From positions 69,533 to 133,532 of the forward strand of contig JAVBND010000046.1 in NCBI GenBank assembly GCA_031551775.1: DNA of 64,000 nucleotides, in the 5' to 3' direction. The notes under the pieces are model-generated. The model was not told the origin of the DNA and ran no database searches. It worked only from the letters and a program-made list of their open reading frames with translations. Below are positions 26,734-34,450 of this stretch, piece by piece. The translations under genes and the position numbers were made by a program. The DNA comes from Anaerozeibacter sp031551775 (GTDB lineage Bacteria > Bacillota > Clostridia > Christensenellales > Aristaeellaceae). Numbering within the stretch: the first letter of the stretch is position 1; every line of letters begins with the position of its first letter.

Positions 26734-27340
26734 CTGCTTCCTCCTGACGGGCGTTCAACCGCTCGCCCACGGCTCCGCCGGGATGAATGAGCGCAAATTG
26801 CCTCTCCTGATATCCGGTCTCCTCAATGAGCGCTGCCTGCAGCGCGTGAAAGATCATGCACAGGGCGGTGGTGCTCGTCGTGCCCTGGGCGTTGTACTTG
26901 TCGGTTTCTCTCGTCACATATTGTTTCAATACGACATCCGCGTCCTTGGCAAGGGGCGAATCCAGGTTTTCCGTAACCGCAATGACGCTGACGCCCTTCA
27001 CCTTGCAGATGGCGATGATCGGCAACAGTTCCTTTGTCTTACCGCCCCGGGAGGCGAGAAGCATCACGTCGCCTTTCTGAAGAAAACCCGACGCGCCGTG
27101 AATGGCTTCAGCCGGTGAGATAAAGCGCGCGGGGCGCTCAATGCAGCACATCAGGTGAGCAAAGTGCTGACAGGCAATGCCCGAGTGACCGCAACCGCTG
27201 GCGCCGATCCGCGGCGCGCGGGAGAGCAGTTCCACGGCCTTCGAAAAAGCCGCCTGATCAAAATGTTCTTTGAGTTTCAGTATGCAGTCCGCCTCAATTT
27301 CATACGCCGCCAAGGCCGCCGCCATCGCTTGTTCATTCAT
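26714..27340 (-). CDS. SIS-domain sugar-phosphate isomerase/binding protein
   Basis: This is a protein of 208 residues with one SIS domain: ASGCGHSGIACQHFAHLMC near residue 45 and MLLASRGGKTKELLPII near 95 hold the phosphosugar-binding Ser/Gly loops. It resembles KpsF/GutQ arabinose-5-phosphate isomerases and GmhA-like proteins, but lacks CBS domains. The ATG at 27340 with GGAGG is preferred over an upstream start at 27379 that overlaps the promoter. With the adjacent DeoR gene and divergent kinase it may isomerise a ketose or aldose phosphate. Confidence 0.85.
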   Translation of the reverse strand: MNEQAMAAALAAYEIEADCILKLKEHFDQAAFSKAVELLSRAPRIGASGCGHSGIACQHFAHLMCCIERPARFISPAEAIHGASGFLQKGDVMLLASRGGKTKELLPIIAICKVKGVSVIAVTENLDSPLAKDADVVLKQYVTRETDKYNAQGTTSTTALCMIFHALQAALIEETGYQERQFALIHPGGAVGERLNARQEEADGIRRA

Positions 27341-27369
27341 GCCAATCGCACCTCCATTTTTCATTATAT

Positions 27370-27398
27370 ATAATATCATTTTTCAAAAAGATAATCAA
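27370..27398 (-). promoter_or_regulatory. Promoter of the SIS-deoR transcript
   Basis: On the minus strand TTGATT (27393-27398) and TATTAT (27370-27375) are separated by 17 bases. It is back-to-back with the promoter of the YjbQ-kinase operon, only 11 bases away. Confidence 0.6.
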
Positions 27399-27409
27399 TA
27401 AAAATATTG

Positions 27410-27438
27410 TTGACTTTTATTTTTTGTGATGATAAACT
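27410..27438 (+). promoter_or_regulatory. Promoter of the YjbQ-kinase operon
   Basis: TTGACT (27410-27415) and TAAACT (27433-27438) are separated by 17 bases. It directs transcription into the first YjbQ gene. Confidence 0.65.
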
Positions 27439-27440
27439 TA

Positions 27441-27465
27441 TGCCATACGGCAAAAGCATATTGCC
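27441..27465. promoter_or_regulatory. Candidate operator with TGCC/GGCA inverted repeats
   Basis: TGCC-atac-GGCA (27441-27452) overlaps GGCAA-7 bases-TTGCC (27449-27465). These lie between the -10 box and the ribosome binding site of the first YjbQ gene, a place where the adjacent DeoR regulator could act. Confidence 0.45.
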
Positions 27466-27487
27466 AATTGAATGGAGGGCTTTTTTC

Positions 27488-28108
27488 ATGGAATTCAAGG
27501 TGTATCAGAAGGAGCTTGAGCTTCAGTCCCGCGGATGGATTCCCACCTTTCATGACGTGACCAAGGAAATCCTCGACATCGTGGCAGCATCCGGCATTTT
27601 GAACGGCACCGTTTGCATCGCCTCACACCACACCACCTGCTCCGTGATGATTCAGGAGTGCTCCCATGACGTGGACTCTTTTGACTTGGAGTTTTTGCAG
27701 CACGACTTGCTCGACGTCATGCGCAAGATGATTCCGGATTTTGCCGAGGAACATCAGTACCGCCATCCCGGCCCCATTCACGCCCAATTTGGCCGCTATG
27801 TAAACGAACCGGGCGATTTCACCAGCATGAACACCGACGGGCACCTGCGCTCCTGCTTCTTCGGCCGCAGCGAAACCATGACCATCAAGGACGGCGTACT
27901 CGACGGCGGCGAGTTTGCCCACGTCTACTTTATCGACTGGGATCACGTGCGCGCCCGCCGCCGCCAGCTCAACGTCACGGTCATGGGCACTGCGGATCAG
28001 GTGGAGGACCGCAAGTGGAACGGCGGTGAAGTAATCAACACGGCGCGCAAGTACACCGAAGATGAAAAGGCCTACGACGTACATTACGATCTGTACAAGC
28101 AGCGCTGA
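27488..28108 (+). CDS. YjbQ/UPF0047-family protein, paralogue 1
   Basis: This is a protein of 206 residues of the UPF0047 (YjbQ) family. The ATG at 27488 follows GGAGGG. Family marks are the metal-binding SHHTTCSVMIQE near 43, the Asp/His segment NTDGHLRSCFFGRSETMTI, and the end FIDWDHVRARRRQLNV. It is longer than paralogue 2 because of an insert before the NTDGHLR motif and a C-terminal tail. Members of this family were shown to have low thiamine-phosphate-synthase activity, but their physiological reaction is unsettled. It heads an operon of five sugar genes, so a role in sugar-phosphate chemistry is likely. Confidence 0.87.
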   Translation: MEFKVYQKELELQSRGWIPTFHDVTKEILDIVAASGILNGTVCIASHHTTCSVMIQECSHDVDSFDLEFLQHDLLDVMRKMIPDFAEEHQYRHPGPIHAQFGRYVNEPGDFTSMNTDGHLRSCFFGRSETMTIKDGVLDGGEFAHVYFIDWDHVRARRRQLNVTVMGTADQVEDRKWNGGEVINTARKYTEDEKAYDVHYDLYKQR

Positions 28109-28134
28109 AAACGGCAAGGCAGGGGGGCGGCTCA

Positions 28135-29604
28135 ATGAAGCGGTATGTCCTGGGACTTGACATCGGAACCACCTGCGCAAAGGCGCTCATCGTCGATGAG
28201 GGCGGCTTGGTTGTCGGCGCCGGCAGCCATGGCTACGGCCTGATCTCAAGCGGCGCGGTCATCGAACAGGACAGCGCCGATTGGATAAGGGCGGCGGCGA
28301 CCGCCGTGCGAACGGCTTCAAAGGGGCTGGACGCCGACTTGATCGCGGGCATTTCCATGTCCACGCAGGGCGGCAGCACGGTGGCCATCGACAAAAACGG
28401 CGCGCCCATCGGCAACGCCCTGACGTGGATGGATACCCGCGCCCAGGCGGAAGCGGAAGAAGTCAAGCAGGAACTGGGCGATGAATACATCTACCGGGTC
28501 AGCGGCTGGCGCGTCAATCCCGCGCTGGACGCGGCGAAGATTCGCCACATGAAGAAGGACAGCCGCTATCAGGCGGCAAACGCCTACTGGACCACCCTCG
28601 AGATTCTAAACTTCTACCTTTGCCGAAATCCTGCGATTGACCCGACCAACGCCGCGATCCGCCAGCTCTACAACATTGAAGAAAACCGCTGGGACGCGAA
28701 GCTGTTGGGCGCGGCGGGCGTTGCCCTGGATGAACTGCCTATTGTTTTGCCCACGGGTACACTCGTGGGCAAACTCTGCCCCGAGGCGGCGGCCGACATG
28801 GGCCTTGCGGCGGGCATCCCAATATACAACGGCGCGCACGACCAATACGCGGCCGCCATCGGCGCAGGTGCGGTGGCTGAAGGCGATATGCTGCTTTCGG
28901 CGGGCACCACCTGGGTGCTCATGGGCATCAGCCACGAACCGCTGTTTACGCAAAGCTACATCGCCCCCGGCAAGCATCCGGTTCCCGGACTCTACGGGGC
29001 CATCGCGTCGCTCACCTGCTCCGGCGCGTCGCTTGAGTGGTTCAAGAACAACTTCCTGCGCGAGGAATTCGATGAAATGAACCGCGTAGCCGCTGAGCGC
29101 CGGGAGAAGGCGGCGGAGCTTTGCTACTATCCCTACATGGCGGGAGCGAACTACCCGCTGTGGACCGCGAACGCGCGGGGCGCTTTTACCGGCATTACGC
29201 TTGAGCATGACCGCTTTGATTTCGCCCGCTCCATCATGGAGGGCGTGGCCTTTGGCGTCAGGCGGGGCGTTCAGGACTTTCGCCTAAACGGCGCGGATGT
29301 CGGCAAAATCACCATAATGGGCGGAGCGGCGAAGAGCCCGCTCTGGTGCCAGATCATTGCCGATGCCACGGACGTCGTCATCCAGCGGCTCAACCAGGCG
29401 GACGTATGTGCCTTGGGCGCGGCGGCCATCGCCCTCGTCGGCGTCGGCATTTGCAAGGACTACGAAGCAGCGGCGCGCCTCATGGTGCATCCCGAAGCCG
29501 AGTACCTGCCCCAGGCGGCGCAAAAGGCTTGGTATGACGAGAAATTCTTGAAGTTCGACGGCATGTGGCGGCACATGCAGAAGTTTTATGAGGCACAGCT
29601 ATGA
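28135..29604 (+). CDS. FGGY-family carbohydrate kinase (xylulokinase-like)
   Basis: This is a kinase of 489 residues. The N-terminal FGGY domain shows LGLDIGTTCAKALIVDEGG and the C-terminal domain IMGGAAKSPLWCQIIAD, with the catalytic Asp in YNGAHDQYAAAIG and the ATP loop LSAGTTW. It phosphorylates a sugar, ketose or polyol using ATP. Xylulokinase is the nearest type by layout, but the substrate-binding regions are not diagnostic. It starts 26 bp after YjbQ-1 and its stop overlaps the amidohydrolase start by 4 bp. Confidence 0.9.
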   Translation: MKRYVLGLDIGTTCAKALIVDEGGLVVGAGSHGYGLISSGAVIEQDSADWIRAAATAVRTASKGLDADLIAGISMSTQGGSTVAIDKNGAPIGNALTWMDTRAQAEAEEVKQELGDEYIYRVSGWRVNPALDAAKIRHMKKDSRYQAANAYWTTLEILNFYLCRNPAIDPTNAAIRQLYNIEENRWDAKLLGAAGVALDELPIVLPTGTLVGKLCPEAAADMGLAAGIPIYNGAHDQYAAAIGAGAVAEGDMLLSAGTTWVLMGISHEPLFTQSYIAPGKHPVPGLYGAIASLTCSGASLEWFKNNFLREEFDEMNRVAAERREKAAELCYYPYMAGANYPLWTANARGAFTGITLEHDRFDFARSIMEGVAFGVRRGVQDFRLNGADVGKITIMGGAAKSPLWCQIIADATDVVIQRLNQADVCALGAAAIALVGVGICKDYEAAARLMVHPEAEYLPQAAQKAWYDEKFLKFDGMWRHMQKFYEAQL

Positions 29605-30626
29605 GTTACGATTATTTTCACTATACCGATCTTGACCGCGCCTTTTACGAGGAACGGTTGAAGCCGCGCATGCCAATGCGCTTCTTGGATGCCCATACGC
29701 ATATGAACCTGAGCGAACACGTGCTTAACGTTCCGCCGGAGCGCATCGCCGACGACTGGGCGCTGCAAAACGGCATGCTGATGAGCGCGGAGGACGCGAA
29801 ACTCTATTATGATACCCTCTTCCCGGATCAGGCGTGGGCGTTGGTGTCCTTTCCCTTCCCCCTCAAAGAAGCGCATATTGAGGAAAACAACGATTACGTG
29901 GCCGATTGCGCGCGGCAGGGCAAGATTGCATACGCGCTGATGTGCGTCAAGCCCGAGTATAGCGCCGAGTACATCGAGCGGGAGATTTTCTCCAAGGGCC
30001 TGTCCGGTCTCAAGCCCTACCCGGACATGGTATCCGGCAAGAAAGGCAGCGAAATCGGCATTTTTGAATTCTTTCCCCGCGAACAGATGGCTTTGGCCGA
30101 ACGGCTGAATCTTCCGGTGGTGATGCACCTGCCAAGAGCCGGCCGCATGCCGGATGAAAACAACATACGCGAGCTTCGCGAGATTCGTCAGAAGTACCCG
30201 AGACTCAAAATGATCATCGCCCACTGCGGGCGCTGTTACACACCCTACCACTTTGAACAGGCGCTCAACGCGATGGGAGAGGATCTCGCCGGCTTCCTCT
30301 TCGACACCGCCGCGGTGACCAACCCCGAGGTACTGAAGATGCTCCTTGAGCGCGTCGATCACAAGAGCATCCTCTTCGGAACCGACGAGCCCATATTCCT
30401 CTGGCACGGATACCGGGAGTGGACGAAGACCACGTACATCAACCTCGCCCGCGAGGACTTTGCCTGGAACAAACACCACAAGGACGATAAAACCGAGGCG
30501 GGGTATACCCTCTTCGTCTATCGCCAGATCGACAACATCCTCACCGCCCTTGAGAACGCCGGGCTGCCCGAAGATGTGAAGAACGACATCTTCTTAAATA
30601 ACTGCAAGCGCATCTATAGCCGCTGA
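29601..30626 (+). CDS. Amidohydrolase-2 family metal hydrolase or lyase
   Basis: This is a TIM-barrel metal enzyme of 341 residues (amidohydrolase 2 family). It shows FLDAHTHMNLSEH near residue 29, VVMHLPRAGR, MIIAHCGRCYTP and ILFGTDEP, which give the usual His, His, His, Asp ligand set. The family includes sugar lactonases, uronate isomerase-like and decarboxylase members. The operon setting, between a kinase and a TIM homologue, points to hydrolysis or isomerisation of a sugar intermediate. It overlaps the kinase gene by 4 bp. Confidence 0.82.
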   Translation: MSYDYFHYTDLDRAFYEERLKPRMPMRFLDAHTHMNLSEHVLNVPPERIADDWALQNGMLMSAEDAKLYYDTLFPDQAWALVSFPFPLKEAHIEENNDYVADCARQGKIAYALMCVKPEYSAEYIEREIFSKGLSGLKPYPDMVSGKKGSEIGIFEFFPREQMALAERLNLPVVMHLPRAGRMPDENNIRELREIRQKYPRLKMIIAHCGRCYTPYHFEQALNAMGEDLAGFLFDTAAVTNPEVLKMLLERVDHKSILFGTDEPIFLWHGYREWTKTTYINLAREDFAWNKHHKDDKTEAGYTLFVYRQIDNILTALENAGLPEDVKNDIFLNNCKRIYSR

Positions 30627-30639
30627 GAAAGGGATCACC

Positions 30640-31347
30640 ATGAAGCCCACCATTCGCGCGCCCTATTTTGAGATTGGTACGAAAAACTACATCTATGGAG
30701 ACAAGGTGCTTGAGTACGCCCTGGCCGCGGACAAAGCCGCGGAAAAGTACGACATCGATGTGCTTTTCATTTGCCCGGCGGTGGAGATCCGCCAGGTCGT
30801 CGAGAACACCAAACACCTGATCGTACTCGCGCCCTACATGGACACCCTGCGCCCGGGGCGCGGTATGGCGGACGTTCTGCCTGAGGCGCTCAAGGCCGCG
30901 GGCGCGCGGGGCGTGGTGATCAACCACTGCGAAAAGCCCATGTCGCTTCCCCAGATGAAGAAAACCATCGACCGCGCCCGCGAGCTTGATTTCCTCGTCT
31001 TCGCCTGCGCGGATACTTTGGCCGAAGCCAAGGCCATCGCGCAGCTCCATCCGGACATCATCAACCCCGAACCTTCCGAGATCATCGGCGGCGGAAGCGG
31101 CGTCAGCCCCATGGCCTATGTAAAGGACTCCATCCGCGTCATCAAGGAGATTTATCCCGACATCATGGTGGAGCAGGCTGCCGGCATCACGAACGGCCAG
31201 CAGGTTTATGACTTCATCATGGCAGGCTCCGAAGCCGCGGGCGCGGCCTCCGGCATCATGAACGCGAAGGACCCCATCGCCATGATCGACGAGATGATCG
31301 CCGCCACGCGCCGCGCTGCGGACGATTTGAAAAACCAGCAAAAGTGA
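30640..31347 (+). CDS. Triosephosphate isomerase homologue, archaeal type
   Basis: This is a protein of 235 residues resembling archaeal triosephosphate isomerases: GTKNY near residue 12 takes the place of the catalytic Lys motif, INHCEKPMS near 88 matches the catalytic His motif, and PEPSEIIGGGSGVSP near 145 the catalytic Glu motif. Bacterial glycolytic TpiA proteins are longer (about 250) and read differently. In an operon with a sugar kinase it more likely acts on another phosphosugar, as EryH-type homologues do with tetrulose phosphates. It starts 13 bp after the amidohydrolase. Confidence 0.82.
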   Translation: MKPTIRAPYFEIGTKNYIYGDKVLEYALAADKAAEKYDIDVLFICPAVEIRQVVENTKHLIVLAPYMDTLRPGRGMADVLPEALKAAGARGVVINHCEKPMSLPQMKKTIDRARELDFLVFACADTLAEAKAIAQLHPDIINPEPSEIIGGGSGVSPMAYVKDSIRVIKEIYPDIMVEQAAGITNGQQVYDFIMAGSEAAGAASGIMNAKDPIAMIDEMIAATRRAADDLKNQQK

Positions 31348-31357
31348 GGAGATCTTC

Positions 31358-31852
31358 ATGATTTACAGAGAAAGCTTTGAGCTTCAATCCCGTGACCGGG
31401 CGGTGTCCTTTCACGATGTAACCGGCAAGGTTAGGGAGATCGCCGCCGCATCCGGCATGAAGAACGGCATCGTGGTGGTCTATTCTCACCACACCACCTG
31501 TTCGGTCATCACCCAGGAGTGCGCCTTTGACATGTCCATGACCGGCCTCGAGACCCTTCAGCAGGACCTTGTGAACGTGTTTGAAAAGATCATCCCCACC
31601 TGCCGCCACGAAGGCATGTACCTCCATCCGGGCCAAAAGGCGCTGGTGTTTGCCGAAGAGCACGGCGAAGACAATTTTGGCTGTCACAACACCGACGCGC
31701 ACCTGCGCTCCTCCATCATCGGCCGCAATGTGACCATCGTGATGGCGGATGGGGAAATGGACCTGGGCGAGTTTGGCCGCATCCACTTCATTGATTTTGA
31801 TCAGACGCGCGCCCGCAAGCGCACGGTGCAGGTTATGGTCATCGGGGAGTAA
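31358..31852 (+). CDS. YjbQ/UPF0047-family protein, paralogue 2
   Basis: This is a second UPF0047 protein, 164 residues. It has SHHTTCSVITQE near 43, NTDAHLRSSIIGRNVTIVMADGE with the family HLR motif, and FIDFDQTRARKRTVQVMVIG. It shares the ESFELQSRDR start region with the LELQSRGW of paralogue 1, but lacks the tail. It closes the operon, 10 bp after the TIM homologue. Two diverged copies in one operon may form a heteromer or catalyse two successive steps. Confidence 0.88.
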   Translation: MIYRESFELQSRDRAVSFHDVTGKVREIAAASGMKNGIVVVYSHHTTCSVITQECAFDMSMTGLETLQQDLVNVFEKIIPTCRHEGMYLHPGQKALVFAEEHGEDNFGCHNTDAHLRSSIIGRNVTIVMADGEMDLGEFGRIHFIDFDQTRARKRTVQVMVIGE

Positions 31853-31886
31853 TCCTTATAAATGCCATGAGTTATCCGGTACCTCC

Positions 31887-31916
31887 TTGACAACAAAAGC
31901 GGGCGGCGGCTATAAT
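31887..31916 (+). promoter_or_regulatory. Consensus promoter upstream of the LacI-family gene
   Basis: TTGACA (31887-31892) and TATAAT (31911-31916), 18 bases apart, match both consensus hexamers fully. The regulator start codon is about 76 bases downstream. Confidence 0.75.
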
Positions 31917-31992
31917 GTTAAAATGGGAAAAAGGAAGCGGCGCAGGCGCTTAACGCGCCCTCGGCCGATATGAAAACCGGGAGTTATTGCCT

Positions 31993-33027
31993 ATGAAAAG
32001 CAACCGCCCTACGCTGAAAGATGTCGCGGAGCGCTCCGGGTATGCCCTTCGAACGGTGAAGAAGGTGATGGGGGGCAACGTTAACGTCCGCGACCGTACC
32101 AAACAGGCGGTTCTCGCGGCCGCTGAAGAGCTTAATTACACCCGCAACCGCGCCGCGAGCGCCTTGGCGCGCAACCGCATCATTCGCATCGCCGTGGTCT
32201 ATTCCATCACCATTACGTCCGAAGCCTACTTCCCGGAAGTAAAGCACGGCTTTGACAATGCGGAACGGGAATTTTGCGATTTCGGCCTCGTGCTCGAATA
32301 TCACCTGAGCCACCTAGGCGGGTGGCAGCACCAGCAGTCGGTTTTGCAAGCGCTCATAAAGCGAGAGGACATCGACGGCGTCATCATTCAGCCCATGAGC
32401 GGCACGCGCCTAAACGGCGAGATTGACGCGCTGGCCGAGCAGGGAAAGCCGGTGGTGACCTTTGGCGCGGACGCGCCGGGCAGCAAGCGCCTGTGCTACG
32501 TGGGCCCGGATGCCTACAAGTCCGGGCGCATCGGCGGTCAGATTCTGGCCAATTACATCGGTAAGCATGGTCGCGTGTGCCTGATCAATCAGGCCGTTGA
32601 CCACATGCAAACCCGTGAGCGTTGCCGCGGGTTCCTAGACCGCATCCACGAGCACTATCCGGGCATCGAAGCCTTTGAACTCGATATTCCCCAGGACGGG
32701 CCCGATTACTACGACGCGGTGAGCGATATTGTGCTAAATGGCAATATCTCCGGCCTTTTTTCAACCGATGCCAACACAGTGGTCGCGGGACAGGTGCTCC
32801 AGGACCTGAGTTTGCCGGACATCGTCCTCGTGGGGTTCGACCTTTCTCAAAGCGGCGTGCAATTGATGAAGGACGGCTACATTCGCGTGATCATCGAGCA
32901 AAAGCCGGAGAGCTTTTCCTATCTGGCAGCGGTCACGCTCTTTCACCACATCGCCGATGGGAAACTGCCGCCCGCGATCAACAATACGCCTCTGTACATC
33001 ATGACCAGCGAATGCTTGGAAGCATAG
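31993..33027 (+). CDS. LacI-family transcriptional regulator
   Basis: This is a regulator of 344 residues. The N-terminal helix-turn-helix reads TLKDVAERSGYALRTVKKVMGG; the second helix differs from the common VSxxTVSRVLN form, so its operator may be unusual. The rest is a periplasmic-binding-protein-like sugar sensor (YFPEVKHGFDNAE, GVIIQPMSG, GLFSTDANTVVAG). The ATG at 31993 follows GGGAG. It lies upstream of the epimerase and the RbsCAB transporter and probably controls them. Confidence 0.9.
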   Translation: MKSNRPTLKDVAERSGYALRTVKKVMGGNVNVRDRTKQAVLAAAEELNYTRNRAASALARNRIIRIAVVYSITITSEAYFPEVKHGFDNAEREFCDFGLVLEYHLSHLGGWQHQQSVLQALIKREDIDGVIIQPMSGTRLNGEIDALAEQGKPVVTFGADAPGSKRLCYVGPDAYKSGRIGGQILANYIGKHGRVCLINQAVDHMQTRERCRGFLDRIHEHYPGIEAFELDIPQDGPDYYDAVSDIVLNGNISGLFSTDANTVVAGQVLQDLSLPDIVLVGFDLSQSGVQLMKDGYIRVIIEQKPESFSYLAAVTLFHHIADGKLPPAINNTPLYIMTSECLEA

Positions 33028-33117
33028 TACCTCACAGCACCTCGCCCCGGTGGGGCATCTCTTTTGCGGCAAATATGCACTCGTATGCATTTAAAGACAA
33101 GCAAGGAAGGGATAAGA

Positions 33118-34179
33118 ATGGAGCGCAAGGAACCCTATATCCACACGCGCAACTATGGTTGCCGCCTGCGCCGCTACCGGCAAAGCGGCATTGAAATGCT
33201 GTCGATGGAGAACAAGAAGCTCAAGGTTGTCCTTGCCTTGGGCAAGGGTGCGGACATCATGGAATTCCTCTATAAGCCCATGGATATCGACTGTATGTGG
33301 CATTCCTTCAACGAATTGAAGGATGGTTCCCACATGCCGACCGTCGCCGCGACGGGCGGCAGCTTTCTTGACAGCTATGCCGGGGGTTGGCAGGAACTGT
33401 GCCCTACCTATGGCGCGAATACCCTCTACCATGGCGGCGAGATCGGCATTCACGGCGAAGCCTGCCTGTATCCGTGGAATTGCGAGATCGTCGAAGACGT
33501 GCCGGAACGCATTGAGGTGAAACTAACGTTGCGGCTGATCCGCAGTCCTTTCTTGCTTGAAAAGCGCGCTGTGCTGGAAGAGAACGGCGCCGTGCTTCGC
33601 CTTAAGCAAAAGATCACAAACCTGAGTAGCGTTATGCAGGACTTCATGTGGGGGCATCACCCCGCTTTCGGCTACCCTTTCCTGGACGAGAGCGTTCGCA
33701 TCCGGATTGACGGTACGCCGGATCTGGTCGTGCCCGCCTCCACCATTGCCCATCACTGCCCCTTTGATCGGGAAACCCGGGGGAAGTGGCCAATGCTCTT
33801 GGCAAAGGACGGCAAATCCCTCGACATGAGCCGCGCGTACGCGCCTGAGGAAAGGCTGTACATGGAGTATTGCATTTCGGGTTTGAAAGAGGGCGCCTAC
33901 GAACTGATCAACGAGAACCTGGGCCTAGGGTTTCGGATGCGCTTTGACAAAGAGATCTTCCGCCATCTCTGGGTCTGGGGGCTGTATCGCGGCATTGAAG
34001 TTTATCCATGGTATGGCCGCAGCTACGTATTGGCTGTGGAACCTTGGTCTTCCATGCCGGGAAACTACGAGAGCGCACGGCGCGCAGGCGAAGTCCTGAT
34101 GCTCGAACCGGGCGCTTCCATGGAGACGGAAGTATTCGCGGAAGCTTTTCAAACCGGCATGACCGCCGGAGATTGTTAA
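33118..34179 (+). CDS. Aldose 1-epimerase-like (galactose mutarotase-fold) protein
   Basis: This is a protein of 353 residues of the galactose-mutarotase superfamily. Supporting features are GGWQELCPTYGANTLYHGGEIGIHGEA near 75-110, GHHPAFGYPFLDES near 180, and beta-rich sequence throughout. It would interconvert anomers of an imported sugar or act on a modified sugar. The ATG at 33118 follows GGAAGGG; the frame extends 18 codons further upstream without a good site. It lies between the LacI regulator and the sugar transporter. Confidence 0.78.
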   Translation: MERKEPYIHTRNYGCRLRRYRQSGIEMLSMENKKLKVVLALGKGADIMEFLYKPMDIDCMWHSFNELKDGSHMPTVAATGGSFLDSYAGGWQELCPTYGANTLYHGGEIGIHGEACLYPWNCEIVEDVPERIEVKLTLRLIRSPFLLEKRAVLEENGAVLRLKQKITNLSSVMQDFMWGHHPAFGYPFLDESVRIRIDGTPDLVVPASTIAHHCPFDRETRGKWPMLLAKDGKSLDMSRAYAPEERLYMEYCISGLKEGAYELINENLGLGFRMRFDKEIFRHLWVWGLYRGIEVYPWYGRSYVLAVEPWSSMPGNYESARRAGEVLMLEPGASMETEVFAEAFQTGMTAGDC

Positions 34180-34450
34180 ACAATCCACACAGCGAACTCG
34201 AGCCGATGCGGACATGTGCACATGTGGTGGTTTTGAATTTGTGCGCATCGACTAATTGACACCAGAATTGTTGTGTGTTATAATGTGCACGTTGTTAACA
34301 TTTGTTCTATACACTTCATGTGCACTCGTGGGTATATTTGGGAACCGGTTTACTGAAAACGGGGTTCACAAGAAAAGGACCGAGCGCGCAATTTTTTTAA
34401 AGGTAAAGTGCACTCGCGCGCACTTTAGTGAATAATCAGGAGGAAGCTAC
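34180..34450. promoter_or_regulatory. Regulatory region of the RbsCAB-type operon with five GTGCAC/GTGCGC-type sites
   Basis: A perfect 14-bp palindrome ACATGTGCACATGT lies at 34212-34225. Related words recur: TTGTGCGCATC near 34239, ATGTGCAC at 34283-34290, CATGTGCACTCG at 34318-34329, and AAAGTGC...GCACTTT at 34405-34426. They surround the promoter and extend over the leader. Such a cluster is expected for a repressor or activator that binds at several points. Confidence 0.6.
34256..34284 (+). promoter_or_regulatory. Consensus promoter of the RbsCAB-type operon
   Basis: TTGACA (34256-34261) and TATAAT (34279-34284) with a 17-base spacer match consensus exactly. The leader to the permease start is about 160 bases long. 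Confidence 0.8.

Noticed and set aside
34285..34450. Riboswitch in the long leader of the transporter operon
   Set aside because: The leader shows repeated DNA words but no conserved riboswitch core or expression platform with a T run.
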